From Diphasiastrum complanatum (Eukaryota; Streptophyta; Lycopodiopsida; Lycopodiales; Lycopodiaceae), in contig CM055092.1 of the NCBI GenBank assembly GCA_029204225.1, forward strand, positions 70,030,252-70,094,251: a DNA stretch of 64,000 nt, read 5' to 3'. Shown here piece after piece: positions 1-12,290 of this stretch (its first letter is position 1; every line of letters begins with the position of its first letter). The notes below the pieces were generated by a model that searched no databases, was not told where the DNA came from, and saw nothing but the letters and a program-made list of their open reading frames with translations. The position numbers and the translations under genes were made by a program.

Positions 1-2
1 AG

Positions 3-848
3 CCAAAACAGCAGGATCAGAGCATAAGAATTGAAGGAGAGTGTGGTTGCTTGCTTCATGGCACAGCTGTCCGAGGCAATGCTGACATCCCTTCTCTATC
101 CAAGCAAGATCTCCAGGTTTTCACTCTTACGACTGCTTCCAAGCCGAGCCAGCCCATCCCCATATCCCCCTCTCCATTACAGCAGCCTGCACTTTCACGT
201 CGGATTGCAAATGAGTCCCCCCATAACGACCCTTTCGAACCGCAAAACCTTTCAGTATGGGGTGACGTCGAATCCATGGCCGAGAAGGCTGAAGGTTCAA
301 ATTTCTCAGGGGAACAACGCACAGGTCTAGCTGCTCAGAAATGTGTTTTTACTTTGCTAGCATCTTCCCCAGGTGCTACAGAGACTGCAGATTCTGCTTC
401 TTTAGCAACAATGGACTTCATGGAGGCTTGCTTCCTGTGTAATCGTCATCTTGGACATGGTCGAGACATATTCATGTACAGGTACACATCGCCCTGATAT
501 TCTGTTTCCCCTTGCAATTGCAATCGTATGCTTGAGCATCCTAAGGCTACATTGACACCGTCTATGGCTCTAACTACCTGTTCAGCACATTCTGATTCAG
601 TTATCTTTACATTCTTGTTGGTTCCTAGTTGATTGCTGACGCTGTTCGTTCTTCGATTTTGTTTTTGCAGAGGGGATAGAGCTTTCTGTAGTGTGGAGTG
701 TCGCCACCAACAGATTCTTCTTGATGAGCGTGCAGAGCGTACTCAGAAATGTTCATCGGCCGCTTATAGTATGGGAAATGGAGCCCAATCTCGTCGCAGA
801 AACCACCGAAACCGAGTTCTGTCAGCTGGCACAGCTGCGGCTGCATAG
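3..848 (+). CDS. FLZ-type zinc-finger protein (5' end outside the window)
   Basis: Two exons, 3-481 and 671-848, joined at a GT..AG intron (482-670). The exon 1 frame is open from base 3 with no clear start, so the N-terminus lies outside the window. Across the junction the protein reads FLCNRHLGHGRDIFMYR then GDRAFCSVECR, followed by HQQILLDE. This is the FLZ (DUF581) C2C2 zinc finger with its FCSxECR signature. The C-terminus, with SRRRNHRN followed by AGTAAAA, is also typical. FLZ proteins are plant adaptors, many of which bind SnRK1 kinase subunits in stress and sugar signalling; that role is family knowledge. The N-terminal half is Ser/Pro rich and low complexity. The intron splits an Arg codon inside the finger. 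It looks intact and is the only clear host gene here. Confidence 0.9.
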
Positions 849-2311
849 ATACACCGCTTGTTGGAGAATAAACAAAGATTTATTGCATTAATGAGTTTGC
901 CCGTTCTTGAAAGCTGGTATTCCGTAGCATTTTGGCATGAAAATCAGCTACTTTCCTTCTCAGAAACTTGTGATTACTCCATTTACCGGAACAGATTATT
1001 GTCGATGTGGATCAATAAGCTGGTGCAAACATTTCCTACGGTTGTTCGTATAAATTTTTCAAGTGTATAGAACCGAAGAGACGATCAACGTCCGAGAATA
1101 TTAACTGTATATTCTAAAGAGTATGCATCATCGCTGTTCTTTTTGTAAGATCAGAAGCGATTAGCTAGAGTTTTACAAGCTCTAATTCCTAACAAAAACA
1201 GAAAAATAAACTCAACTTCACAATAAAAGTATGCATTACTACTGTTAACGTAGGGAATAAATATGAGATATGGGGTTTTGATTCAAGAAGGTGGTAGAAG
1301 ATAATACCTTACTTTGGCTAATTATGCTCCTTCCTATTATCAAACGAGAAGTTTGATTTGAATAGTTTAGTTTTAGTAGCAGTATATTTGTATTTCAGAT
1401 GGTTAATTATGGATCTTCCCAAAATTAGACTGAAAAAAGTAGTCAAAGACTAATTTTGTATACCTGCAGACTATGAAGATTACAGATTGCTGACTACGAA
1501 AATTACTAAATTCTGCTTGGCAGCAGGTTATTTATACTACTATTTGACCAGTTTGTAAGAATTCAAAACTTGAAGCATCAATTATTATGAGATATTGAAG
1601 TGAGCTTAGTATATTGCACCATTGGTGGCAATGAGCATGGTGGTTGCAGTGGGATCAAAGTTTGTATGTACTGCGGTACTACCAGATTTTTAATCCAAAA
1701 GAGCTTCTTTTCAAGCTTTATCGAGTCGTGGATGATGGACCCAGCAAAGATAGGACCACCATTTCTATTATTTCGTCAGTAACAATGTTAATAATATATA
1801 CTAATTTATGTATTGGAGAAGTGTCTTTCTAGTGACCTTTTTCTGGCTGGGAGATTCAGCTATTTTATTTACCAGCTAGCTAGGTCATCACTCTCTGCAG
1901 TAAATCAACTCACTTTTCTGTCAAAAAAAACTGTATCAACTATCAAAAAGATTGTATGGGCATGTAACTTTTTCATTTTATTTTTCTATGGATTATTGGG
2001 TAGAAAAAATTTCAAGTGGTAGAATCATGTTTTGATTTTTCATGAAAAAAAGGAGGTGCTTCCCACAACAAAATTTGTGATTCCTTTTCTTTCTATTCTT
2101 TTTTTTTTTCAAGATCAAGGAGGAGCAAGTTTCAAGTTCATGCATCTTCACTCAACATGGAAGAAATCAAGTGCAAAGTGCACCTTGGCCGACAGCGGCC
2201 GGCGTTGGCGGGACGTGGGTTGCAACGTTTCCAAGGGTGGGCCTTTGCGATGCAGTAAGGATGCTGCCTTGATGGAAATCTCACTCGGGAAGAAGGATTT
2301 TCCCTATCCAG
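849..2311. other. Intergenic DNA downstream of the FLZ gene
   Basis: AT-rich sequence. The first few hundred bases probably include the FLZ 3' untranslated region. Several short open frames (for example 1600-1832) show no domain I recognise. Nothing else can be supported. Confidence 0.6.
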
Positions 2312-2536
2312 ATGGGGAATCAGAGGAACAAAGGTCGACAGCGAGCGATGATCCAACAAGAATGGAACCCCATGCAAGGCAACAAAGTGCAGCAAGGTCC
2401 AGCAGATCAGCGGAAGACCAAAAACTTTGCACTTCAAGCTGTTTATGCTCACTCTATTAAGTTTCTTGAAAAGAACGAATGTATCTTCTGCTTTAGAGAT
2501 CATCCAAGTACCAGGTGTCCAATCAAGAATCCGTAA
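2312..2536 (+). pseudogene. Retrotransposon gag fragment with a zinc-knuckle-like motif
   Basis: A 74-codon frame rich in Gln, Lys and Arg ends in CIFCFRDHPSTRCP, a C-x2-C-x3-H-x4-C knuckle one residue shorter than the usual CCHC spacing. A basic, Gln-rich stretch followed by such a knuckle is typical of the C-terminal end of a Gag polyprotein. No protease or polymerase follows in any frame, so this is an orphan scrap. It may be Ty3/gypsy-like: a similar motif (CPFCLDWH) sits near 46915 beside a gypsy-type gag. Assignment is tentative. Confidence 0.4.
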
Positions 2537-3919
2537 GGACAAAATACAGAGCAACAAGTTCGTCAACAACAAGATCCAGCGGTTCAACGGTCAGAAGCAT
2601 GCACCTTCCGGATGCGGAAGATGCATGGCCAAAAACATGAAAGAAAAAAAGTTTTCATGCCATGGAAAGTTACCTCCTCGACCATTCCACCGTGGAAAGG
2701 GCCTCAGAAGGTGACCTTTCCGCTCGAGGCGGGAGGCCCTTCTCGGAATGGCCTCACATAGTGACCCAACAATCCTTTTCTATAACAAAATTCAATGCAA
2801 AAATATAGTTTTGAAAAAATTCTCAAACATTCTCTTTTATAAAAAATCAATTTGAAACTCATTTTTGGGCACATTCCAATTTAGAACATGTTCAAAATGG
2901 AAAGGGTGTTGTGCTTGATATCATTAAAATCTTATACAAATGATTAAGAGATTTTCTCGAGTGATGTTGGTTCATTTTAAAAGGGATTTAAATACTTTTG
3001 GCTAGGCCTAGAGTCATCTAGTTAAGAACAGGATGTTTAAGGTTTAGTATTAAAATATTGTTACTTGGAACTCACATTTTAAGTAGATTTGTTTCTATGA
3101 CTCAATCCCATGCCTTATTCTTGCCTAATCTTAAAAAATTGCAAAAGCAAAAACAAATTGAAAAGGAAGATTTTGAATTTTCAAGAAATGGGGACACATC
3201 TCGAAATGTGCTTTTTGCTTCAAAATGGAATGGGCAACCATGCTGCACAATATGCAATATGAAAAGCTACTATAACTCTATAATAAATTCCCTATAATAC
3301 ATTTTGAGAACAAAAAAGAAAGATTGATTAGTAGATACATGCATTCATCACATAAAAACTTGCTGTAAAGCTTTTGATACAAATTGCAAAACTATATTTT
3401 TGAATAAAAAGCTTAGTTTTTTATGATAAAAAAAAGTTTGAAAATTTCTTTTTGGTCACGTTCCATTTCAAAACCCATTCTCGAATGGAAAGGACAAACT
3501 ATACTTTATAATACTAAGACTTTATGTAGTTGAGTAGGAGATTTTATCTGTTCAATTTAGAAGAGGTTTATATTGGTGTTGGGTGGGTGTAGAAGAGCCA
3601 TTTAGTTAGAAAGGTCAATGAAAAAATCGATTTCTATTGATGTCCACCCACTGACACGTACCCCAAACTCAATAATCAAATGCATGCATATTGGTAATAC
3701 CAATAATTTCCAATTGATTAAAATTGAGAATTTCATATCCAAGTTGCAATAATCACAAATTGGTAATAATCACCCAACACTCTTTTATACTCCTAAAAGT
3801 TGTTTGGAACATAGCTCACAAAAGCTAATAAACTTTAAAAGGCAATTGTTGAGAAAGAAATTGGCTTGAAATTTTCTTGTAAACACAAGTTTGGAAGTAC
3901 AAACGAACATTAAATATAT
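2537..3919. repeat. Intergenic DNA with a degenerate direct repeat
   Basis: Two stretches, roughly 2850-3030 and 3450-3620, run in parallel. Each has a TTTTTGG(G)CAC(A/G)TTCC segment, then AATGGAAAGG, then an AAGA(T/C)TTT..GAGATTTT block. They look like old copies of one repeat. No coding potential was recognised. Confidence 0.4.
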
Positions 3920-4463
3920 TGTGAAGAATTGCCAAAAATTGGTAAATCTAGCTTGATAAAAAACCATGTAGAATAGCGTAAATTGTGTACACAAGTGGGT
4001 CCCACACATGTGAGGCCATGGAGCCATGTGGAAAACCTACCCTACTATAGGTTAGATCAAGTCTAACGGGTTTGTCATGTCATTTTGGTTGTGATTCCTA
4101 GATTATAGGACCTACACCTAAGTTTAAGGTGAAAAATTGACCAACTAGTCACCTACTAGGCATGACTCTAGGAATTAGGATAGGGTTGCAAATTAGGGCA
4201 CGAGAGCCAAGTTAACTTCCTTATTACATGCTGGAAATCCATCTAACTTCATAAAGGAAGTCACTTTTGCTATGTATCCCAAGCTCCCATAGTGAGAAGA
4301 TAGATTATTTTTGGAGCTCATTGGCAATCTCGAGCTAGTTCACTATGTACATTGAGTTTTTGTGATCCAAATAAAACCAAATTGATTTCTACTTCAAAAT
4401 CTATCTACAGGCCGTACAGCAGGTTGTGGTTCACACAAGTGGGCTCGTATTTCAATGTTGATC
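3920..4463 (+). repeat. 5' LTR of copia A1 (truncated)
   Basis: It runs in parallel with 9589-10135 at high identity, including the GTGGGTCCCACACATGTG segment. The match breaks after GTTGATCA at about 4463, about 150 bases short of the LTR end. Confidence 0.85.
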
Positions 4464-5387
4464 ATGGAATGATCAAAATCAAACAGTCAGTCATATACTC
4501 AATTGATTCATTGCCCACTCAATCACTCATTTGATTACTTAATACTTGGCTCGAGTTAGTTAAAGGTAAATGTCTTTGGATTGGCCTAGTGTGCCATGAT
4601 GGTATCTCATGACGAGCAATATGCATTCGCCCTTTCTATATATGGTTGCTTTGTATGCAATAAATCATATACTAGATAACACACCATTGATCAACATCTT
4701 TATTACAATGCTAAATGATATTTCAACTAATTACTATGATTTCATATAAGGTTATATAGGTCGCACACCAACAATTAAAAAGATTTATCATATAGGTCAC
4801 ATATCACTAAGGTCCTCAATATAACATAAATGCTTTTGATCATGAATCTAAATGACCACATGCAACCATTTAAGAGGCCACATGACAAAAGCAAAAAAAA
4901 ACTATTTGACCATGTAATTATGTCGTCAAATTATATCAAATCTATGACACCTAGATTATTAATAAACTAAATCTTTTATGACATCACCGATTTGACATAA
5001 TATTATGTCATAAAATCTTAAAAAACTTGTCAAATTACTTGTTTAATAATAATATGTACTATTAAACAAGTAATTTTAAAAGTTCTTGCTCCTCTTCTTT
5101 TGCTTTCAAGTTTTATAGATTTTCTAATCTGGTGTTTAGTGCTCTTGCTTGCTATTGCTCTTCTAAGCTCTATAGATCTTGCTTGCTTGCTTGCTTGCTT
5201 TTGGTTGCTCTTCATTGCTAGTGATCTTGCTCTTGCTTTTGCTTGCTCTATTGATCTTGTTTGTTCTTGTTTACTATTAATCTATTGCTTTCTATTCATT
5301 GCTTACTCTTCTAATCTAAAAGTCTTCAATACTCTTTCACTCCCATTCTCCACTAATTTCTAACTTTTAAAGTTTTTCTTTGATACA
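4464..5387. other. Non-coding DNA with perfect hairpins and a CTTG repeat
   Basis: AT-rich foreign DNA inside copia A1. It holds an 18-base perfect palindrome (4993-5010), a hairpin with two 17-base perfect arms (5032-5048 and 5060-5076) and a short CTTG tandem near 5180-5200. No gene was recognised before 5388. Confidence 0.5.
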
Positions 5388-6515
5388 ATGTCTTCAAGTG
5401 GTAGGTCAAGTGGAAGGTCAAGTGGGAGACCATCTAGGAGATGAGCTCGTGAGGAGCCCGAAGAATATAATCAAGAGTGGTTTGAGAATCTATCTCCTCA
5501 ATAAAGAGATAGAATAAAAAATCTTGTGTTATCTTCTTCGGGTGAATCATCCGAGAGAAGAGCTTCCGAAGGTGCCCCTTCCCAAGAATCGTGTAGTGTG
5601 TATTATGATCTTAATCCATGTGGTGGAGTTATAAAAAAAATACGCGTGGCAATGTAGTTCATGCCCATTTGCGTGATTTAGTTGCTTTATATTTTGGTAA
5701 AGATTACATGATCGATTGGTCCTCCCAATCGCTTGAAGACAAAAATAAAATAATAGAGACTTTGTATTCTGAATTCCCTCGATCCAATGCTTTTAGTAGG
5801 ACTTGGGCCTTGAATACAATGTGTCTTTGGATTCGAAACAAAAGGCAATTGATGAGAAGAGCCGTGAGGAATCCCAAGAATCTCACAAAGCCTGGATGGT
5901 GCTCCAAAAGGGATTGGAGGAAGGTGAAAGGGGAATTGTTGCAAAACAGTCCCCAAAAGTATGAACAACAACGTAGGGCCGCCACCGAGAAGCTCTTAAA
6001 ACATGGCCAAAGTCACTTGGGATCGGGAGGAAGGGGCAATCTAGAGGCCCAATTTGTAAGTGCAATATTTTTTAATATGATTCTATTTTTGTAGTGAGAT
6101 TATTAATGTTTTTTATTGCTAAACTTTTTTTTTTTTTTTTGTTGAATGTAGCTTAGTGATTTTGGAAGACACATGACCGCCGCGGAGTACAAGCAAGGTT
6201 ACGATCATAAATATGTCGGCCTTAAGGCTTTTATGGAATCCCATGGATTGTTTCCAATCGTAAAATCTTAACCTTTATTGTTTTGTGATTGTTTACCTTG
6301 TGGTTTACAAGTAAGTTTAATCTCAATTTAATTAAATCTTTGGTTCTATTTTGTAGAGAGGCTCTACAACTTCAAGTGTTCGTGATGTGGAAGAATATGT
6401 GGAAGAGAACGTGGAAGAGTATGTGAATGAGAGCGAAGGGGAGTTTGAAAATGTGGACACCAACATACACCTACAAGATGAAGGAGGCGAGGAGGGAGGA
6501 AGTGATGATGAGTAG
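5388..6515 (+). pseudogene. Plant transposase_24-like (Ptta/En-Spm type) gene, decayed
   Basis: Three exons are visible. The first holds an ATG at 5388 with a Ser/Gly/Arg-rich start broken by stops and a frameshift, then an open stretch from 5618 to about 6055. A GT..AG intron leads to an exon near 6151-6270 (LSDFGRHMTAAEYKQGY). A third exon, about 6357-6515, is very acidic and ends SDDE. Around residues 100-145 of the main exon, W-x6-W, then basic residues, KLLKHGQSHLGSGG and an aromatic resemble the domain found beside En/Spm (CACTA) transposases in plants (NR-K, H-x2-G-S). Early stops and the shift near 5620 argue against function. The call rests on pattern only; a host-gene fragment is possible. 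Confidence 0.45.
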
Positions 6516-6589
6516 AGGTTTCTAAATTAAATGTAAGGCCTTGTAGAAGGCAACGTAGGAAGAGAGATTTTATTCTCTCATCAATGTAC

Positions 6590-6840
6590 TTGTTTTTAAA
6601 TCAATCAATATAATGTTTTGGCATCACATCATTCCTGTAAAATTTTTGAATGCATATATTTTTAATCCATGAATGCAAATGTATAGTCCATTGAATGCAC
6701 ATCTATTGATTGCAAATGTATCTATTGATGTATGTATTCAATGCAATGTATAGTCTATTTAATGCACATCTATGCAATGCAAATGTATCCATTGATGAAT
6801 TCAATGCAATGTATCTATTTTAGCACATAATTTGCATGCT
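6590..6840 (+). repeat. Imperfect tandem repeats of a TGCAAATGTAT word
   Basis: Words such as AATGCAAATGTAT, AATGCACATCTAT and AATGCAATGTAT recur five or more times at irregular spacing of about 30-50 bases, just downstream of the transposase_24-like gene. Confidence 0.5.
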
Positions 6841-7300
6841 AGAATGCACAATAAAAAGTAATGGAAAGCACAATGGAAAGTAATGGAAACCACAATATAA
6901 TGCATCAATAGATAACACATTAAGTTATCAACTAAATATCAAATGAATCAAAATAAATGTGAATTTACCTTTACTATTGTATCTCCATTGTTTTGCAATC
7001 TTTGCTTTTTCTTTTGCAGGCACTTGATCTTTGAATCCTTTGCAATGAAAGCTCATTTTTCATTTTTCATATCCAAACCTACATCACAAACAAAAAAGAT
7101 CTTAAAACTTATGATCACAAAACACATAATATTAACATCCATCAATGAACTAAAAATCCTAAACACTATCAATCTTCTCACTCACATTCATCCTCATCTC
7201 ATTCTCACTCCCATCTATACTCTCTTTTTCTTTACCGCTAGTTTCGGAGCAAACCACATTTTGGTTCGCGCCAAATGTTTTTTTGTTGGAAAAAAAATTT

Positions 7301-7800
7301 CGCGTGGATTATCCATGACACAAATTCCAGAAACCTATTCGCGTGGATACCGCGTGGATATAAAAAAAAATTTATCCACGCGGTATCCACGGCCTCAACT
7401 CTCTGGATTTTGCGTGGATAAAGCGAATTTCACGTGGATAATCCACGCATGGATAATTATCCACGCGATATCCACGTGATATCCATGCGAAAGTCGAGCC
7501 TTTTTTTATTTAATTTTTACTATGGTGTGGATAAACGCAAAATTAGAATTCTAATTTTCGGCTTCGGGTGTCGGAGGGTTGCCCGGCTGCCGGTAGTTGG
7601 ACTTGGCGTGGATAATCCACGCATTTTGAATTTCACGACATCCGGCCGATCTGCTGTTGGAAATGACATTTGCGTGGAACATCCACGCATGGATAATCCA
7701 CGCGCTTGTATCCACGCTTATATCCACGCCAATCCACGACTATATCCACGCGAATTTTTTTTTGCCCCCGCGTCCTCCTTTGTATTGTGCGTGGATATTT
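7301..7800. repeat. Dense array of GCGTGGATA / TATCCACGC words
   Basis: About twenty copies of GTGGAT or its complement ATCCAC lie within 500 bases. Many form back-to-back palindromes such as GCGTGGATAATCCACGC. Spacing and orientation vary. GC content is higher than in flanking DNA. Subterminal arrays of short inverted words are typical of CACTA elements, where they bind the TnpA-type protein. Here the array lies about 0.8 kb beyond a transposase_24-like gene, so it could be the subterminal region of that element. I did not find CACTA termini. Confidence 0.6.
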
Positions 7801-7828
7801 GAGTTGATATTTGCTATATGTGTTCTTG

Positions 7829-9588
7829 TGAGAAGATTCATGATGGAGAGCTTGTACAAATTGTCCTTAATGGTCTAGGAGATGACTTTGCAAATTTGGT
7901 CCAAAGTTTTGCCATCATGACACTTTGCCAACTATAGAAAAACTTCACAGTGTATTAGTGGCTGAAGAGTGTAAAATGCTCCACACCATGGCAAGAATGA
8001 GTTCATCGTCCTTGCAAGATGGAGATGAGAAAGCCAATTTCTCATTCAAGGGCAAAAAGAAGACCAATGGAAAAAAGAAACATCCAAAGGAGGCCAAAGA
8101 AGAGGATGATGCATCAAGCTCAAAGGACAAGTCAAAGCAAGAATGCTTCTTTTGTGGAAAGAAAGGGCATTATGCATCCGAATGCTACAAGAGGCTAACA
8201 GCACAAGAGGAGGAGGGAGAACAAGGAAACCTTACACATGAGAAGGAGGAGGATGAAGTAGATGTATTCTTGATGGCATCTACATCCTCATCAACAAGCA
8301 ATAGCAATTCAAAAGACACTTGGTGGATTGATAGTGGGGCTAGCTCCCACATGTCTTGTGAAAAGAATTTTTCCTCAACCTTACACTCATTCAATGATGC
8401 TAAAAAGTTTGTCTTTACTGCAAGTGATGAAGAGTGTAGGACAGATGGTGTTGGTACCATCTCTTTGTATCTAGAATCCTCAATAAGTTATGGATCTAGA
8501 AAATGTCCTCTATGTACCATCAATCACCAAGAATATGCTAAGTGTTGGTCAACTCTTAAAAAGTGGTTTGGATGTCCACTTTGAGCATTGTGTTTGTTCC
8601 ATTTTTAAGAATGATGCTTGCATTTCAAAAAAATTTAAACATGGAATATTGTTTAAGTTTTTGAGAGTGTGAGCTTGGCAAAGGAGAAGATCACTCAAGA
8701 GGATGGTGAGCATTGGAGAGTCTACTATCTTTGAATACTTGTTGGATAGTATTAGTAGAACTGGAGTGACTTGTTGCTTATCTTTAAGATCTATGACGTT
8801 TAGTACTCTTTATGATAAGACAATGAAATTAGATGCTTTCAAATTTCCATTTGTTGTTGATAAAGCAGTTTCATTGGATAACTAATTTTGTAATAGTTTG
8901 AATAGTGTCATAAAAGATAAGACATCATGTGTATTGGAAATCTTTGGGTCTACATGCTTTGAGCACGATCATTCCAATGTGAGGACCAAAGATTATCCTA
9001 TTTCAATGATAGGAATAATGGTAGTGTTTTGCTCTTCAAGTAGAGATTGTAGAATCTACTTGTTTTTCACCAAAGAATTTGTCAACGGTGGAAATGTGAT
9101 CTTTCAAGAGTGGAAGATCTGTAAACTTGAAGAAGCACCTTTGGATCAACACCTTATTCAATTCATTAATGGTTTGGAGTCAAGTCAAGTGGATGAGCAA
9201 GCTCAAGACCCGAGGACTCCAAGAAGAAGGTTCCTTGAGTATCAAGATGGAGACATCAAGGCTCAACCATATGGATCAAGCAAAGCAAATTGTCATTGGC
9301 AACATTCTGTATGCACTTAATAGTTTAATTGATGTATCTTCAAGTGCACAAAATGCCTTGGAATCCATGGCTTGGCATGATGTATAGTGTTTGAAGTGTG
9401 CTACATGTATATAGACACATTTGTGGAACATCTTGGGGATCCTTTAGGAGGTGGTCAAAGATCCTTCATGGACATAATTCTCTATTGGAGTCTCAAAGTT
9501 CCTTGTTTATAGCTGGACTTTTTAGACACTTCTAAAAGTATTCATTCATCTAGCAAGAGAGTGGTAAGATCAAGCTAAATTTGAGGAG
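7829..9588 (+). pseudogene. Copia A1 gag-protease-integrase remnant
   Basis: The sequence picks up within gag (DGELVQIVLNG) and continues in the 7925-8584 frame. That frame carries a zinc knuckle, CFFCGKKGHYASEC (codons 74-87), and a protease active site, WWIDSGASSHMS (DSG at codons 136-138). Several frames later, RIYLFFTKEFVNGGNVIFQEW near 9050-9115 matches the conserved block after the copia integrase. Reverse transcriptase and RNase H are absent. The same arrangement is seen in copia A3 (40027-41440 and 49565-50070), showing one family. Frameshifts and stops make it non-functional. Confidence 0.8.
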
Positions 9589-10284
9589 TGTGAAGAATTG
9601 CCAAAAATTGGCAAATCTAGCTTGATCAAAAACCATGTAGAATAGTGTAAATTGTTGTGTACACAAGTGGGTCCCACACATGTGAGGCCATGGAGCCATG
9701 TGGAAAACCTACCCTACTATAGGTTAGATCAAGTCTAAAGTGTTGGTCATGCCATTTTGGTTGTGATTCCTAGATTATAGGACCTACACCTAAGTTTAAG
9801 GTGAAAAACTGACCAACTAGTCACCTACTAGGCATGACTCTAGGAATTAGGATAGGGATGCAAATTAGGGCAAGAGAGCCAAGTTAACTTCCTTATTACA
9901 TGCTAAAAATCCACCTAACTTCACAAAGGAAGTCACTTTTGCTATGTATCCCAAGCTCCCATAGTGAGAAGATAGATTATTTTTGGAGCTCATTGGCAAT
10001 CTCGAGCTAGTTCAGTATGTACATTGAGTTTTGGTGATCCAAATGAAACCAAATTAATTTCTACTTCAAAATATGTCTATAGGCCGTACAACAAGCTGTG
10101 GTTCACACAAGTGGGCTCGGATTTCAATGTTGATCAATGCTTTTGATTGTGTTGTTTGTCAAATTGCCAATCTAGATCAACTTTTTGATAACTAGTTTTT
10201 TGATAGATTGTTAAGCAAGCATCCAATCACTCTTGTGGATCTTTTGTAGATCCATTTATGGATTTAAAGTACAGTATTTTCACA
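9589..10284 (+). repeat. 3' LTR of copia A1
   Basis: 696 bases, TGTG..CACA, preceded by the purine run TTTGAGGAG and followed by the target duplication TATAT. Its last 170 bases match 38866-39041, the LTR end of copia A3. Confidence 0.85.
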
Positions 10285-12060
10285 TATATTGGGTTATTTT
10301 TATGGCTTCACTTCATAGAAACGTTGTTGAGATTTTAATGGCTCACACTTTTCACCTTGTTTTATGCATGAATTGAGCATGTGTTTGTGTGTGCAACTAA
10401 AGGTCATTCATGGGATCATCGATTCTTTCGAACAATTTTTCGATGGTATCATTGGATTATATCTACTACAAAAATTAAGGCATTCTCCTACATAAGAAGT
10501 GTCATATATTTGGAAATGCTAATGTAAATAAATTTTCAAGGAAAAGAAAGCATGTTTAATTTTCTGATGCTAATTCACATGCCCTATATTTGAACAAAAG
10601 TCCAGGAAAACAAAATAAAAAAGCTTAAACAAAAAATAGATCAAATCCGAATCAATTGGAGAAGGCTTCTCGGAATCAAGACCAATAGACCAATCCAAAA
10701 CAAAAACAAAAAAGTATTCTGCAAGTTCTATGGGTGTAGTAATCATGAGGTCCAAGAATGTAGGAAATTGAGGTACAACACCAACAAGAAACAACAATCG
10801 AATCAATAGGCTAATGTATTTGCAAAAAAATCCCATGCAAGAAGTGGATGAAGATGCATTCATGGCTAATCACCAGGATGCACATAATGAAGAGGCTTGG
10901 TTCCTTGATTTTGGAGCCACATTACATATGAGTCATAAAAAATAGTTCCAAAGCTATTCGTATATTAATGCCAAAAAATTTACTATCCTTTGTGACAATA
11001 GCTTACAAAATCGAAGGTGAAGACACTGTTAGACTAAATTTTTAGAATGGTCAGTTCAAACTCCTCTGAAAGGTTTTACATGTTTTCAATCTTTCAATGA
11101 ATTTGCTATCTGTCAACAAGATTATTGATTTAGAACATAGAGTAGAATTTGAATGAATAAATATAAGATTCTTGATAAGACAAACAGAGTCCTTGCACTC
11201 GATAAGAGACATGGATATCGATATAGACTTGGCCATTGCTATTTAGCAAACAATCGTGTTTTGAATACCTCTATTCTCGTTAATAAAGAATGGATTTGGC
11301 ACAATAGGCTTGGCATTTGAATCATGTATGAATTTTGAACATGTCTAGCTAGGCCTTAGAATTTTATCTCGACTATCCTAATAGGAAAGTCAAATTACTA
11401 GTTTTTCAGAGTTGTATCATAGGAAAACAGACTAGAACACCATTTAGATCCAATCACAAGCATGTGTCTAATGATTCATTAGATGTTTTTCATTTTGATA
11501 TATGTCACCCAATGCAAACTTTATCTCTAGTCGGTGCATGACTATTTATTAAATTTTTTTGATGAATCTTCAAGGAGAATATAGCAGTGCATTTCATGAA
11601 ACACAAATCAAAAGCTTTTTACATCTCCAAGATATTCATGGAGCGTGTTGACGCACAAACCAATAAAAGAATCAAAGCATTGAGGATTGATAATGGTGAC
11701 GAATACATCTCAAACGAGTTCCATGAGTATTGAGCACAATTCATTACTCCCGAGTCTAATGGTTTGCCAAAGAGAAGAATCGACCCTTAGCTGAATTTGC
11801 AAAGTGTATGGTAGCATCACTTCCTAAACCATTTTGAGCTAAAGTAGTATCCATGGAAACCTACATGTAAGAGATATGTTGAATTAAAGGACTCTCTAAA
11901 CAATCATCTTATGAAGTTTTGACAGGCTCCAAATCTACGTTAAAAAATCTCAAAGTTTTTGGAAGCAATGCCTTTGCGCAAGTTCTGAACGAAACCAAAG
12001 GATGATGAACTCTAACAATATTAAATTGACTTTTATTGGATATTTTTGATATTCCAACAG
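10285..12060 (+). pseudogene. Heavily decayed copia gag-pol
   Basis: Reading through many stops and shifts, these landmarks appear in order: a zinc knuckle with one Cys changed to Tyr (FYGCSNHEVQEC, about 10715), a protease block with DSGA changed to DFGA (WFLDFGATLHMS, about 10905), a GAG-pre-integrase block with LDKRHGYRYR and WHNRLG (about 11190-11310), integrase landmarks (about 11550-11770) and the post-integrase LKNLKVFGSNAFAQV stretch near 11940. The closest relative here is copia B. Clearly dead. Confidence 0.65.
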
Positions 12061-12090
12061 CAAATCGCTTAAGAAGCCGACTTCCTTCCT

Positions 12091-12290
<200 letters not shown>

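Larger units (their letters stand above)
3920..10284 (+). mobile_element. Ty1/copia element A1, with a replaced interior
   Basis: The outer ends are well defined. TGTGAAGAATTG at 3920 starts a 5' LTR and ..TTTTCACA at 10284 ends a 3' LTR. The same five bases, TATAT, flank both sides (3915-3919 and 10285-10289), as expected of an integrase target duplication. The 5' LTR is intact only to about 4463. From there to about 7829 the copia leader and early gag are missing and unrelated DNA is present. Copia sequence resumes at 7829 within gag, continues as broken gag-pol, and loses its reverse transcriptase before the 3' LTR at 9589. Not autonomous. Confidence 0.85.

Noticed and set aside
56-322. 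Minus-strand frame of 88 codons across the FLZ exon
   Set aside because: It is antisense to a well-supported coding exon and has no recognisable domain.
5100-5363. Hydrophobic 87-codon frame rich in Leu, Ala and Cys
   Set aside because: It arises from the CTTG/CTTGCT low-complexity stretch and shows no family features.
7301-7800. CRISPR-like repeat array
   Set aside because: Words are only 6-17 bases, alternate in orientation and have no constant spacer; the window is plant nuclear DNA.
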